Assembly (NCBI GenBank): GCA_963575745.1
Contig: CAUYUJ010018736.1
Span: forward strand, 1-62,000
Origin: Prorocentrum cordatum
Taxonomy: Eukaryota > Sar > Dinophyceae > Prorocentrales > Prorocentraceae
DNA length: 62,000 bases
Direction: 5' to 3'
Position numbers and translations under genes: made by a program. Below, in pieces: positions 34,021-45,822 of this stretch. The notes under the pieces were generated by a model that ran no database searches, was not told the DNA's origin, and saw only the letters and a list, made by a program, of their open reading frames with translations. The stretch's first letter is position 1, and each line of letters opens with the position of its first letter.

Positions 34021-36520
34021 GGCACCGGTTGCAGAGCGAGGGCACCGGGCAGAGCGGAGGTTCCTTGGGTTCCGGGGCGTCGGCCGCAGCGCAGGGCGGG
34101 GGCGGGGCGGCCGAGGGGGCGGCGCGCGCGGCTGCGGCGGGGGGCGGGCGCGTGCCCGTGGGGCGCCGCCTCGGCCTGCCCAGGGGAGGAGGTTTGCTCG
34201 GCGGGGCGCCGACCACGATGGACGATCCGAACGCGGGGGATATCTGGGGCTTCAGAGAAGAGGATGACGAGCCGTGGGATTTGGCCGATGCGTATTGCTT
34301 GGATCCGCCGCCTCCGCCGACGCCGGAATTCGAGGACATCGCTGGGTTCAGCGCGGCTTCGTGTTGCGACGGCAGCCGGCCCGGGTTCGTGTTCAAGAAG
34401 GGGGAGCAGGGCCTGGGCTACTACAGCGACCGGCGCGCGGAGCGCGAGCTGCCAGAATCAGCCGACGAGACAGAGCCGAGGTCGCGGGCGCCAGGCCGCG
34501 CCGCGTCGCGCGCGGCGGCGTCTGGCAGCCCTGCATCGAGCGCGCCCGCGTCGCCCGCCGCCGCCGCAGCTGCTGGCGCGAGCGGCAGCGGTCCGCCCGG
34601 CAGCCTGCGGGAGCACGTGTTGCACTCGCTGGAGGCCGTGTTCATGGACGCCATCAATATGGCGCACTACCAGACGGACTACACGACCACGGCGGGGCCG
34701 ATCGCGGGAGACCTCGGAGTGCTGCACGCGCAGAGCACCGGGTTGGAGTGGCTCCGACTCCAGCAGAAGGCGGAGCGGGAGGCGGATGAGGCGGCGGAGG
34801 CGGAGGGCGAGGAGGACGTCGACGGGGCCCGGGCCGCTGCTGCCGCTCGTCGCAGCGGCTGGGGCGGAGTGCTCGACTCTGCCAGGCGAACTGTCATCAA
34901 GCTCACGACCAGCTCGCACCGGGCGCTCCTGAAGAAGCTGCCCGAGATGATGTTTCAGATGCAGTATGGCCACGAGTGCTATTGCTCTCATGACACCTGG
35001 ACTCTGTATTGCAAGGGGATCGTGGCGCTGGCGTTCCAGGCAAGCTCCGCCGTTCATCAGAAAATGGACGACTTCTGGACCGACCCGCGCGCAGACCACA
35101 TCGAGGTGGACCAGCCGGCCGCGGGAGAAGTGGACGGCGAGGGGGGCGGCGGTGTCTTGGATGCGCTGGGCGAGGCGCGCGCAACGCTGCACGCCCGTGT
35201 CGTCGACGGCGTTGTCGGGGAGGGCGCGGCTGCCGGTGCTGCTGGGGGGGGGCAGCCCGAGCAGGAGCAGCAGCAGGGTGTCGAATACAGCGCGCGGCTG
35301 GACCACGACATGAATATGGACTGGCTGCATCGCGGCGACAGGGAGCCCCTGAAGTCCATGGGCATGTACCATTACGCCATGTACGTGTACACCGCGCAGG
35401 CCAACCCGCTCCACTTCGACCCGCAGGACGTCGAGACGTACGCGTTCGCGGACACGCACCCGGCCGCCGCCTCCCGAGTGCAGAAGCTCCGCGTCGGCGC
35501 GCCGTTCAGGGTGCCCAAGTTCTTCGGCTTTACGATGCCTTCGAAGGAGAAAGAGGCAGAGGTCAACGCGCTGTTAAAGTCTGTGATCTTCCGTCCTTTG
35601 CAGCCGGCTGAGAAGGGGGCTGCGGCCTGGGCGCCCTACAGGGCCGGCGTCGACGCGTCCGGGAAGCATCGGCCTGCCTGGGAGGAGTGGAGGGCGAAGC
35701 AGGTGGCGTTGTCCAGGCAGTACGAGGAGTGCGAGCGGCGAGCAGGAAAGTGGTTCACGATCGAGGACATCGATCTGAACCGGGGCCCGGACGAGCGTCC
35801 AGGCTACTTTGCACAGCGCCCCCGCGCCGCCGAGTTCATGGCACGCTGGACCGTCCAGGTCGCGACGAACCTCGACGTGGAGGCGGAGGCGAAAGGGCGG
35901 CCGCGAACCAAGATCCGTCCGGAGGCCAAGGATTTCGAGCAGCCTGCTGAGCTGGAGGCCGTGGGGAATCGGCCTGCCGGGGAGGCGGACGAGGAGGAGG
36001 GGGCGGGTGCCGGCGGCGGAGCGTTGGATGGTTTTGCCCAGGAGGTGGACGAGGGCGAGGCGGACGAAGCGTGGGCGGCGCACCGACAGATGCCCGCGCA
36101 CGCCGTGCCGGATAGTCAGGTGCCCGCGGTGGCTCAGTTGGAGCTTATTCGTGGGTCGTCGCAAAGCTTGGTCTATAAGAATATCTTCCTTGACGGCTAT
36201 GCGAAAGACCATAAGCCGCCGCCTGCTGCCGCGAGTACTGGAAGGCAGACTGGCTTCGTCGGTCTCGAGTTGGACGACTCTCAGTTCGAGGAGGGCAAAG
36301 CACAGCAGAAGGAGGCGTTCCGATACAGGACAAAGGGATCAGAGGGCTTGCCTGGGGATGGCGACGGGCGGGGCGGCCTCGCGGGTTCGGCGCCTGCCGT
36401 GCTGGTGCCTGGTCGGCCGCCGCCGCCCGCGGTTGCCGGCGACGCGAAGCGGCCGCGGCGGGCGCGCGACATCGCGGAGAGGCTGTTTAACGAGTGGCGA
36501 CTAGGGCGGACAACCCCGTG
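34021..36520 (+). CDS. Helitron-like region 4: Rep C-terminal part with tyrosine pair
   Basis: Contains the likely catalytic tyrosine motif HYQTDYTTTAGP (Tyr codons 34668 and 34680). Helitron Reps usually have YxxDYxxK; here the lysine position is Thr or Ala. The pair lies about 650 residues after the HUH motif, well beyond usual spacing, because of a long Ala/Gly/Pro linker. Downstream FGFTMPSKEKE and a basic region lead to an acidic stretch. It ends NEWRLGRTTP and overlaps the helicase frame by about 28 bases, so either a -1 shift or overlapping genes link them. Confidence 0.65.
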
Positions 36521-37758
36521 ACGTTCAATAAAGAACAGAAGGCGGTGGTCGCCTTGGTCGTGGGCCAGGTGGAGGCCATCGTGGCATACGAGGAAGATCT
36601 GCGCAGCGGAAAAAGCCCCAAGCCGGTGGAGCAGATGGCTCTCCTGCTGCGCGGGGAGGGCGGGACGGGGAAGACGGAGGTGGTGAAACTGCTGCGACGT
36701 CTGCTCAACGAGGTGTTCGGCGCGGGATCGGAGATCGCCGTGGCCTCGTCGAACAGCGCTGCGCGCGTCATCGTGGGGGAGACGATCCACAGCGGCTTCG
36801 GGCTGAGCGGCCAGCAGGCCATGACCATCGCTAGGCTCTCGGGGCAGAAAGTCGATGACATCGTGGACCGCATGAACGACCTCAAGGCCGTCATCGTGGA
36901 GGAGGTGTCCATGGTGCCGCCCCAGCTTCTCGGCGCTGCATCGTTTCGCATGTGCAAAGCCCGTAAGGCTAAGTATAATTGCGATGTGAACCTGTACATG
37001 GCGCGGGGGCACATGTTCGGAAAGGTTCCGATTGTCATGTTCCTGGGGGATTTTTATCAGCTGGGGCCGGTGAGCGGCAAGGGCAGAAGGTCTTCCTTGC
37101 TGCAGCGTGAGTCGCCCGAGGCGCCGATTCACGTCCGCAATGGGCAGTCCATGTTCCTGGACGGTGTCACCCACGCTTTGTTTCTGTACGAGACGCACCG
37201 CTTCAAGGACCTTCTCGTTACTCCGCACGCGCCCTGCCCTTTCATGCCCGGGTTCTTGAAGACCATGAGGCAGGGCAATAAGTTTACGGCCGAGCAGAAA
37301 AGGGTGGTGCAAGGGTGGGTGGTCCGACCCGGTAAGAACGACAGGCGGCTGCAGGACCCCCATGTCAAGGACGGGTTCGAGATGGGCATCGCCTGGGAGG
37401 CCATGCACAGGCAGATGCAGTATCGGGCCGTGCGAGAGGCCAGGGATAAAGGGCAGATGCTGCTGTACGTGCAGGCCGTGGACCTGCCTCCAAACAGGGA
37501 CTTCGTTGAGGAGCATTACAAGGCCATGCTGCAGGTGCCGATCGTGAACAACACTGGTCACCTCATCGGCATGTGCCCGCTGTACATCGGCATGCGTGTG
37601 CGGCTGAACGTGAAGTTGTCGGCGAAGCACCAGATCGTCCAGGACGCCGTGGGGGTAGTCAAGGACGTGAGGTTCCACCCGCAGGAGTTCGAGACGCCGG
37701 ACGCGGATTGGCGCGAAAAGAAGCTTCACGACGCCACCGGCTCGGTTATTATCGATGC
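36494..37758 (+). CDS. Helitron-like region 5: Pif1-type helicase, N-terminal part
   Basis: SF1B DNA helicase that would unwind the nicked strand during transposition. Walker A is LLLRGEGGTGKTEVV (about 36652-36675). Walker B reads VIVEEVSMVPP (about 36888), with Glu where DE is normally found. Motif III is FLGDFYQLGPV (about 37045). YETHRF and TGHLIGMCPLYIGMRVRL follow. The first codon is GTG with no ATG nearby, so translation probably continues from region 4. The frame moves by -1 near 37758, before KRLPRGVLVEFDG. Confidence 0.85.
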
Positions 37759-37998
37759 AAGCGTTTGCCGCGCGGTGTCCTCGTCGAGTTTGATGGCCTC
37801 GAGAAGGACTTTGGGTTCGGGCAAGGGGTCGTGCAGATCGCGCCGCACAGGGCGTCCTGGGAGTGGAACCATCACTACGACGACGATGGCGAGCGAAAGC
37901 TGCGGAAGGTGAAGGTTACGAGGTACCAGATCCCGTTGCTGCCAGAGAAAGTTCGCACCGTGCAGACTGCGCAGGGCCTGGGTATGGATGCGGCACCA
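37759..37998 (+). CDS. Helitron-like region 6: helicase motif V segment
   Basis: Short segment in a third frame bridging regions 5 and 7. It carries LPRGVLVEFDG, then RYQIPLLPEKVRTVQTAQGL, equivalent to the Pif1 motif with TxxKxQG before the last helicase motif. Here Lys is replaced (TAQG). The frame moves by -1 again near 38000. Confidence 0.75.
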
Positions 37999-40396
37999 TG
38001 GTGCTCCAGAAGCCCATGAACATGGGCGCCGATGACTGGTGGCTGCACCTGTACGTCATGCTCAGTCGCGTTCGCGTGGCCCACCGCGTGCTCGTCTACA
38101 ACCTGCCGCCCTGGGACATCCTGCAGCGGGGCCCGCCGCAGTACGTCCGCAAAGGGGTCCAACGCTTTGAGAAAAAGATGGGGGAGAGTTTCGAAATCGC
38201 GAAGCAATGGGCGCAGGATTACGGCTGGGACGTGGGGGATGGGCCCGCCGCACGGGGCGCCCGGGAGTCGAGCTCGGCGCCCGCGCCGCCGCCGGTGCCG
38301 CCGCCGTCGCCGCTGGGCCCGTCTCGTGACGCGGGGAGCTCGGCGGGCGTCGGTGAGGGGGCGGGCGACGACGACGACGACGACGGATCAGCTCCTTCGG
38401 ACGGGGAGGCGGCCCCTGCGGCGTCTGTGCATACGCCTCTGCCCTCGCACGCGCTGCGCCCGGGCCAGGCTCTGACGGTGCCACCGGCATACATCGCGCC
38501 GGACGCAGGGCCTCTGGGGCGGGGCAGGGGCCGCGGCCGCGGCGGCGACGCGACGGGGACCAGAGATGCGGCGGCGGCATCGTCGACGGGGAGCGCTGTT
38601 TCGCGGGGGTGTGGGCGCGCCGGTGGCGGCCGCGGTGCTGGTAGGGGCGCCGTAGTGCCGAGGGATCTTTGGGGGGACATGTTTCGCACGGCGGCGACTG
38701 TTGGCGATGGTGCAGAGCCGCCAGAGCTGCTCCCGCTGGACCGGGATCTGTGCATGGCAGCCTACGGCGTGTCCCAGGAGGATGTCACCAGGGAGCTGCA
38801 GTGGCACTGGGGCCACGGCTCTGGCGTGGGCATCGCAAACCTCGGCAATACTTGCTTCGTGAGCGCAGTCGCGCAGGTGCTGCTGCGCCTGGCTCCCTTC
38901 CGTCGGCTTCTCCACGAGCACGGCCAGAATTGCCCTTTGAACACAGAAACTTGCCCGGTGTGTGCGCTCGGAGCTCAGGCCGCGGCTCTCGCTGTCCAGG
39001 GCGTGGGGGTCGACGCCGTCGCGCCGCTCGCTACTGCCGCGCGCGCGGGGCTTTTCGGTCAGCGAGAATTCACAGAATTCGATCAGCAAGGGAGACCGAA
39101 GCAATGCGACGCGTCAGAGTTCTTCCTGACCGCCCTTCGTGCTGTCACCGAGGCTGGATATCAGGTACCGACACCGCATCACGGTGCGCGCACTGCGCTC
39201 CAGCAGCACGTTTGCGGCATTGCGTTGCGGCAGCGGAGGCGATGCGACGTGTGCCGGGCAAGTTCGGCCACGGGGGTGATTGATTCGCGCTTGAAGCTGG
39301 TCCCTTCCGAATTGCTCGGCCCCGACCACCGGGGGCCCTGCGATCTGGAGGATTTGATCCGACTGGACTTGAGGCATATTGGCGGGCCAGGTCAAGGATG
39401 TCCGGCGCACGCACACCTCAGTCGTGCGCAGAGGGAGGCGGCCGGGGTCTGTCAAGGCATCAGGGTGTATACGGGCAATCGCTGGGAGCGATCGCCGCCG
39501 GTGCTCTTCGTGCCCGTGGAGCGGGTGGTCACGCGCGCTGATCGGAGCGAGTGGTACGACAGACGCCCTGTGCGCTTTCCTCAGATTCTGCGGCCTGTGG
39601 ATGCCGAGTGCGAGTACGATTTCTCTGGGGTCGTTGTGCATCAGGGCGAAAGCGCGAAGAGCGGCCATTATTATGCGTGTGCAGCCGTGGGCGTGAACGA
39701 CTACGCCAAATTCGACGACGAAGCTGTTCAGCCCAGGACTTGGGTGCAGATTGCCAGAGACCACCAGGCGCACGTTGGCGCCTATGTGTTTGCGTATGTG
39801 CGCAGGGCGGGTCCGCGGGACGGAGGCGGCGGGCGCGCGGCGGCGGGGTCTGCGGGGGGCGCCAGCGGCAGCGGTGGTGCGGGACCCTCTGGTGCGCCGC
39901 CGGCTCCGCCGACTGCGCCTCTCGGGCATGCAGGCGGGCGCGCGGCCGGGTCTGCGGGGAGCGGCGATGGCGGCGGCGGCGCTGCTTCAAGCGCCTCTGC
40001 CGCGCCGTCTGCGCCGCCGAGTGCGCCCGCCGGGCAGCCGGCGTCGGGGGGCGAGCCACCGGGCAAGCGGCGTCGGGCGGGTGGCGGGGCTCCTGGCGCT
40101 GGCGACGGGGACCCCGGCGCTTCGGGGCAGCCGCAGCAGCCATTGCGCAGGGGCAAGAAGCGCGGGCTGTCCCCGCCGGCTCTGGGCAGCCCGGGCGACG
40201 AGGACGACGACGCTGGCAGGGCCGCTGGCGTTCCGTCCGCGGACCCGGCTCCTGCTGGAGTCCAGCCAGGCGCGGGGGCGTCGCTCGCGGGGGACGAATG
40301 GCGTCGCTTTACGCCAGAAAACATTGACCCCGCGAAGTGCATGGCTCGTACCTGGGCGGACGGAGCTGGCGGGCAATGCCGGAGCGCGCCAAAGCA
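37999..40396 (+). CDS. Helitron-like region 7: helicase end fused to ubiquitin-specific protease
   Basis: Starts with the final Pif1 motif (LYVMLSRVRVAHRVLVYN). After a low-complexity linker comes a complete peptidase C19 (USP) domain. Its Cys box is GIANLGNTCFVSAVAQVLL (catalytic Cys codon 38853) and its His box is GESAKSGHYYACAAV (His codon 39666), followed by YAKFDDEAV. CPLNTETCPVCA and CDVC may bind zinc. USPs remove ubiquitin from proteins; a role in protecting the transposition complex is inference. A Gly/Ala/Pro/Ser-rich tail ends in KCMARTWADG..GQCRS, like the Cys/His motif of region 2, where the assembly gap cuts it. USP genes normally stand alone; Helentrons often carry OTU proteases instead. 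Confidence 0.85.
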
Positions 40397-40496
40397 NNNN
40401 NNNNNNNNNNNNNNNNNNNNNNNNNNNNNNNNNNNNNNNNNNNNNNNNNNNNNNNNNNNNNNNNNNNNNNNNNNNNNNNNNNNNNNNNNNNNNNNN
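40397..40496. other. Assembly gap (100 N)
   Basis: Exactly 100 unknown bases, the usual placeholder for a gap of unknown length. It hides the right end of the Helitron-like element and the left end of LINE B. Any open frame drawn across it is artificial. Confidence 0.98.
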
Positions 40497-40734
40497 TCGT
40501 GTATTTGTGACTTTCGCCTGACGGACGGTCCACGTATCTTTACTGAGCATATCAGAGTACCTCATCCAGTGTACTTGCGAAGACGGCGGGCTACGACTTT
40601 CGACAGCTCAACAAACGACGGAATAGGCAGCCAGAGGTATCAGACACACAGTGGCTCAACAGGTACGGTATTGCAGAACCCATCACAGAGGTCACAGACA
40701 CACAGTGGCTCAACAAGTACAGTGCAGACAAAAC

Positions 40735-41817
40735 ATGTTGCAGGCTTTACCAGTCGGTGAAGTGAAATCCTCTCTGGATAATATCTCTGCAACAGTCCCT
40801 TTTCCTGATGATCGCTCTGTTCGTGCACGTGTATCAGATGATGAGAGACAGGCAGAGGAGGTGAGGAGACATAATGTGATTGCTAATGAAAAGAATGACA
40901 GCATTCGTTTATTGCTTGAAATGGGGTTTGCCAGCAAAGATAACCAGACAGCCATTCGACACACCCTCGACCAACACACGACCAGAATGGATGTGCAGCA
41001 GAAGGCCATTGACACTCTCGGAGACCGTCAGACTAAACTTGAGTCCATCGTTGCATCTATCCAGACGGGAGGGGCTCCCTCGGTGGCGTCTGGTCCAGGA
41101 TCTGGCGGGGGTACAGGAGGGACGACTGCACAGCAGGCAGCGCGTAACATGTGGCGCCCGACGTTCCTTGAGGTAAAGGGGTGGGTCAAGGACTGGCGGA
41201 ACCCTGCTGTACGAAACCAACAAATGCTGACATATGATGATGGTATGCGTATTATTAAAAATATGGCCAACGTACTCAGTGAAGATGACAGGGCGTTACT
41301 CGACTCAGACAGGACGGAACGACTCAACTCAGGCCGGGTGATGTTCGGTAACATGAAGATGGCGGTGAAGGGGGGAGTAGAGGCAGACATCCTCTGGAGA
41401 TGGAAAAAGTACCTCGATCAGATTGTGACACCTGTGCAGAATCGTACGCCTCCCCCCCCAGGTATCCAGCTGCCGTCGCCTGAACATCTCATCCAGGGCC
41501 TTTCTCAGCAGATAGACCCAACAACTCTGCGCTTCTCAGTGGACTGTGCACCATGGAAGCGACCACATGTCAAAGCTACAAGCCGTTTCATGGCCGTTAT
41601 GCGTGCTCAGATCCCTACGGTTTCACTTCGGGCTGAGATTGGCCCCCCTGTCAGCACCATCTACTGTACCGTGAGTGGTCGGCGACCTTTCCCTCTGGGA
41701 GAATTTCGTGAAGGTGCGGGCTGGCAGCTCTGGGATGATGCATGGAGGAATCTTGTGACGACATATGGTGTGCAGACCACAAAGGATACATTTCTGACAG
41801 AATACAATCGTCAGTGA
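40735..41817 (+). CDS. LINE B ORF1 protein
   Basis: 360 residues from ATG 40735, the same start as in LINE C. A Gag-like RNA-binding protein is inferred from its position. It has a heptad-rich region (about residues 65-105), a Gly/Ser-rich linker and the conserved MWRPTFLEVKGWVKDW near residue 138. No classical CCHC knuckle or RRM is evident. The leader before the ATG has two direct copies of ACACAGTGGCTCAA. It ends in TGA 41815-41817, and the ORF2 homology continues in the same frame. Confidence 0.8.
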   Translation: MLQALPVGEVKSSLDNISATVPFPDDRSVRARVSDDERQAEEVRRHNVIANEKNDSIRLLLEMGFASKDNQTAIRHTLDQHTTRMDVQQKAIDTLGDRQTKLESIVASIQTGGAPSVASGPGSGGGTGGTTAQQAARNMWRPTFLEVKGWVKDWRNPAVRNQQMLTYDDGMRIIKNMANVLSEDDRALLDSDRTERLNSGRVMFGNMKMAVKGGVEADILWRWKKYLDQIVTPVQNRTPPPPGIQLPSPEHLIQGLSQQIDPTTLRFSVDCAPWKRPHVKATSRFMAVMRAQIPTVSLRAEIGPPVSTIYCTVSGRRPFPLGEFREGAGWQLWDDAWRNLVTTYGVQTTKDTFLTEYNRQ

Positions 41818-44800
41818 AAGAGAGCCCGACAGTTTTTCCAAGTAAAGGCTGCAACTTGGAACTGTCAGAGGCTGGTGCTAAAAACTGCAGAGCAGCGGAG
41901 GTTATACACTGTTTGGCCCATGTCGGCCTGGCGGCGATTCAGGAGGGACAACATCTGATATCGAGTGAGTGCACACGTTTGGGGTTTAGTGTTTTCCCAT
42001 CAAGGGATGGGAAGGCGGCCATTATGATGAACGGACAATGGAAGGGACAAATTCGGGATATTATCACTACACAATCTAGGCTGGTTGTGGCTGTCTTGGG
42101 AAAGAAAAACCACCCTATTATCTTTGCGAGCGTCTACCTACCTGATGAGAGTGCTAAAGATGCTGAGACTATATGTGACGAAACGATTGCTGAACTTACA
42201 CGGATTATTAGAGAATGCAGTGGTAAATATAGGACTCCAAGCGTGGTTATCTCGGGGGACTTCAATGCGGAGCTCCCTGGGAACATCTGTGGGGAATTCA
42301 AGGGTATAAGATATGCTATCACGGGTGGTGGTGTGGATGGGAGGATGGTTTATTCGGAGGAGGGCACCAAGATCAGAGAGAGAGAGAGGATCAAACAAGA
42401 CATGAGGAGGAGGATATTAGGTCTGCTCATGGAGTTCGGTTTGAAGGCTGCCAACACATTTCAAGATAGGTCTGTGACGTGGACAGGCTACGCGAGGGGG
42501 CGCGTGCCAGCCAGGTCCGCTGTGCTCGACTATATGTGCATACCGCTCCGCTGGGATATAGTGGACATGACGGTATCTTACGAGTTTCACCGAGGGGGTA
42601 AGCTGGCTACTAGCCGCTTGTCGGACCATGCGATGCTCGTTCTTTCCGCTAGAGACCACGGGAGTCCTGACAGATTTTGGAATGCATGTTACCGACCACG
42701 GGTGCAGTTGGTAGGCTATACACCGAGTACATGGTATGATGAGAATATCGCACGTGCACAATGTGATGAGATGATGGAAAATATTCAGGATTTCCAGGGT
42801 GACGATGACGATGACAACTTGGGCCTCAAAGGGACCCCCAATGGTATACCTTACGAGAAAAAGACCTGCGACGACGATGGTCCTGGATGTGGTACTCCTC
42901 GGGACTTTCGTGGTTTGGCTTCTGGACTCGTGAGCAGTTTTACACAGGGAGTTCATTTTCAGACCAGGGATGCCGCTCAAAAACCTCCCGTGCGACCGTC
43001 AGGACTCCAGCCTTTGCTTGAACGGTGTCGTGCACTTCCGCCTGGACTCAGTCCTGAGAGGCGTGAGCTGACACGTAAGCTCAACGCCCTGCGGAGACAA
43101 TACCGCCGTGCTCGTCTGGAGTGGCAGATCCCGCCCGTGCGCAGACGTGTACGCAACACACTACACAATCTGGGAGGGACGGAGGATAGACAGCATTGGG
43201 AGAGGATCATACATCGTACTTGTCAGGAGCAGTTCTCATCTCTTGAGGCACGTTCGGCCAACAGTCGCCTGTTGCAGGAGCTGCGACGGGAGGCCAACAT
43301 GATGCCGGCCTCGAATTTGCCTTTCAGCACGTTCTTGCGTGCTCGGAGTCGGCTCCGATCGTCCAGGGCGACAGGACGGGACGGTGTGCCGTGCGAGATA
43401 TTGAAGAAAATGCCATGGGCCTCTCTGAATAAGATGCACACAATCTTTGACCAGGTCTTTAGGGGTGTGATCCCATACCCTGAAAGTTGGCGTGAGATCC
43501 TTGTTTGCGTTATGCCGAAGAAGACCCTCACTAGTAACATGTCCGACTGCAGGTTCCTGTGCTTGCTCAATGCTATCGCACGTTGGTATGTCAGCACGCT
43601 TGTGTGTATGATTGAGGAGTCTGTGGAGTCTTCGGGTGTACTACGCCGTTTGGGCCTCTACGGATTCCAGCGTAATCGCAAGACTTTCGAAATCACTGCG
43701 GCCCTCAAAAATATGGGCCAACATGCGTCCAAATGGCGTGATCAAGAACTGCACGTTGCTATCTGTGATATCCGTAGGGCCTTCGACCATGCCACTGTGG
43801 GGAAACTCCGTGAGGCCCTTCAATGGAGTCAGGTATCTCTGCAGTTTCAGATACCCCTTCTGGGGGCTGTACTCTATGGGAGTTGTGAGGTCACAGGTGA
43901 GGGTCTGAGTATTGAGGGATTCTCTTGGGATGTGAATATTAGGACTGGAGGTCCAGAAGGGCCACTGGCTTTCAACCTTATTGCTGCCCACATGTGGAGT
44001 GCGACGTTTCATACATGGGATGTCTTGTGGTACGGTTACAGATGCGAGATTGTAGGGGAAAAATGGAGTACGACGGTTCAACATACGGTCAACCACATGG
44101 TCTGGGCTGATAACGTGGTAGTACTGGCTCAAAGCGAATCGCAACTTATCGAGATGCTTTCGCAGCTCACACACTCTCTTGTGCGACACGGCATGGAATG
44201 GAAACCCATTCAAGCTGATGCCACTCCCATCCCTCTGCTTGGCGAATACCTTGTGTTTGGACAGGATGTGAGTTTTGAACAGGACGGTACCATTTCACAG
44301 GTACATAATATTGAGATCTCATCGACTACCAATGAATTTCAGACCTTTCGATTATCTCGTGTGACGTCTACGGTGCTGCTGGGTGTATTCATTACCACCG
44401 ACTATCGGGCACATTCTCATGGGGATCTGGCCTATCGTCTGGATGCTGCAAGGAGGGCTTTCTACTCACAGAAGGCCTACTATGGGGCCAGATGTGTACC
44501 TACCAATGCTAAGTTTCAGAGGTATACTGAACGGATTCAATCTCAGATACTGTATGGAGGAGAAAATCTCACATTGGATGACAGCAGTCTCGAGGGCATC
44601 CACCGCTTTGAGGGCCAATGCTTGCTGCAGATTGTGGCCACGAGGAGGCTGCCAGAGGAGTCCATTCAGGACAATGAGCTGCGACGGAGGAGGAGATGCA
44701 GAACACTGTTTCAGGAGGCAGGTTTTATGCCACTGCCACAGCGATTATTGTTAGCATGCTGGAATGTTGCCAAGGATTCGTCAAATTTTGTCCAATCTGT

Positions 44801-45822
44801 GCCTGTGCATAACTGTCGCGATCGCTGTTGGTATGATGCGAGATTCGGTATGATGGCCTTCTCTAAGCAATGGGATAACATGCGTGATCGAGCTGCCGCA
44901 TTTTTCCATGCACATGCATCCACACGTATTCGTCGGGAGGAAGGGGATATGAGGAGGAGGAAAATGGGGAGGGAAGTGACGGCTCAGCGCACATGGCAGT
45001 ACCCACTACAGCAGTTCTTTGGTGATGACTGGTGGGGCTGCATGCTACACAGCGATTTTTTTCACGTGGGCTGTCGTGACGGCGGCCGAGCATATACGCA
45101 AATATTTTCAGCCAGAACACAAGAGAGGATGTGGTACCAACTACGAGAAGGAGGAGGAGTTCGGTATTAGTGGAGGTATGGAGGAGGAAAGGGAACCCAA
45201 GAGAAGAAGGATGGAGGAGGAGGAGAATTTGAGTCTCAGCAAACGTATTGCACTATCGTACATGCGTGAGACGGCCTGGGATTTTACCACCCCCGGACTA
45301 CCTGTGGAGATCTGCGGGGATAGTCTGCTGATTGTGTCGTGGATCAACGGTGTGCGGGCATGTGAACAGGTGGACTATCGCAAACGAGTTGCCAACTTGC
45401 AGGATCGGTTATACAACGTATGTGTGCAGGAGGGAGGGAGACCACCTATGAAGGGACGGGACATTGCGAAGCATATCTTCAGGGAGAATAATGAGAGAGC
45501 TGACAGACTGACACATGAGGCCCGCGAGGGCCTAACTTATATCAAAGAGTCGTACGATTCTATATTTACTAACACGATGAATGTCGTTGCCATTCGGGGT
45601 GCCTGGGATGGTGGCGTCTCGGCCTTAGGAGTTGGGTGTGGTTGCTGGCTTGATATCGGGTTTCGGACAAATACTAACGACTGTGTTTGGACGGAGGTGT
45701 ACAGAGAGGCCTGGTGTCTGAGCGATACATGCACTGTTACTCAAGCTGAACTGAGTGCCGCGGAACGGCTGCTCGCAGCCACAGCTCGTCTTTCGCGTGT
45801 ATGCCGTCTCTTTTCATGTTGA
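41818..45822 (+). pseudogene. LINE B ORF2 (endonuclease, RT, RNase H), frameshifted
   Basis: Homologous throughout to the intact ORF2 of LINE C. It starts in the ORF1 frame, then loses one G (AGAGG here, AGAGGG in LINE C, near 41870), so the frame shifts inside the endonuclease N-terminus. A lengthened T run (about 45055-45062) shifts it back before the RNase H. Seen: ISGDFNAEL, LSDHAML, the RT motif A stretch CDIRRAFDHA, WADN at 44103-44114, then the permuted RNase H motifs CGDSLLIVSWI, FRENNERADRLT, GAWDGGVSALG and TQAELSAAERLL. Not able to make the full protein unless the shifts are assembly errors. Confidence 0.85.

Larger units (their letters stand above)
21976..40396 (+). mobile_element. 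Giant Helitron-like element, right end missing
   Basis: At least 18.4 kb, far richer in GC than its surroundings. It codes in sequence for an acidic N-terminal region, helicase-associated-like repeats, zinc fingers, a DUF6570-like domain, an HUH Rep domain, a two-tyrosine region, a Pif1 helicase and a ubiquitin-specific protease. Rep plus helicase defines Helitrons, which move by rolling-circle transposition. The left limit is inferred from the abrupt composition change. A 5' TC following T would fit the Helentron group's TT target, but this is weak. The right end lies in the gap. The reading frame changes five times, always in the same direction. Confidence 0.75.

Noticed and set aside
37863-40760. 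Open frame running across the N gap
   Set aside because: The gap has unknown length, and sequence after 40497 belongs to the LINE B leader.
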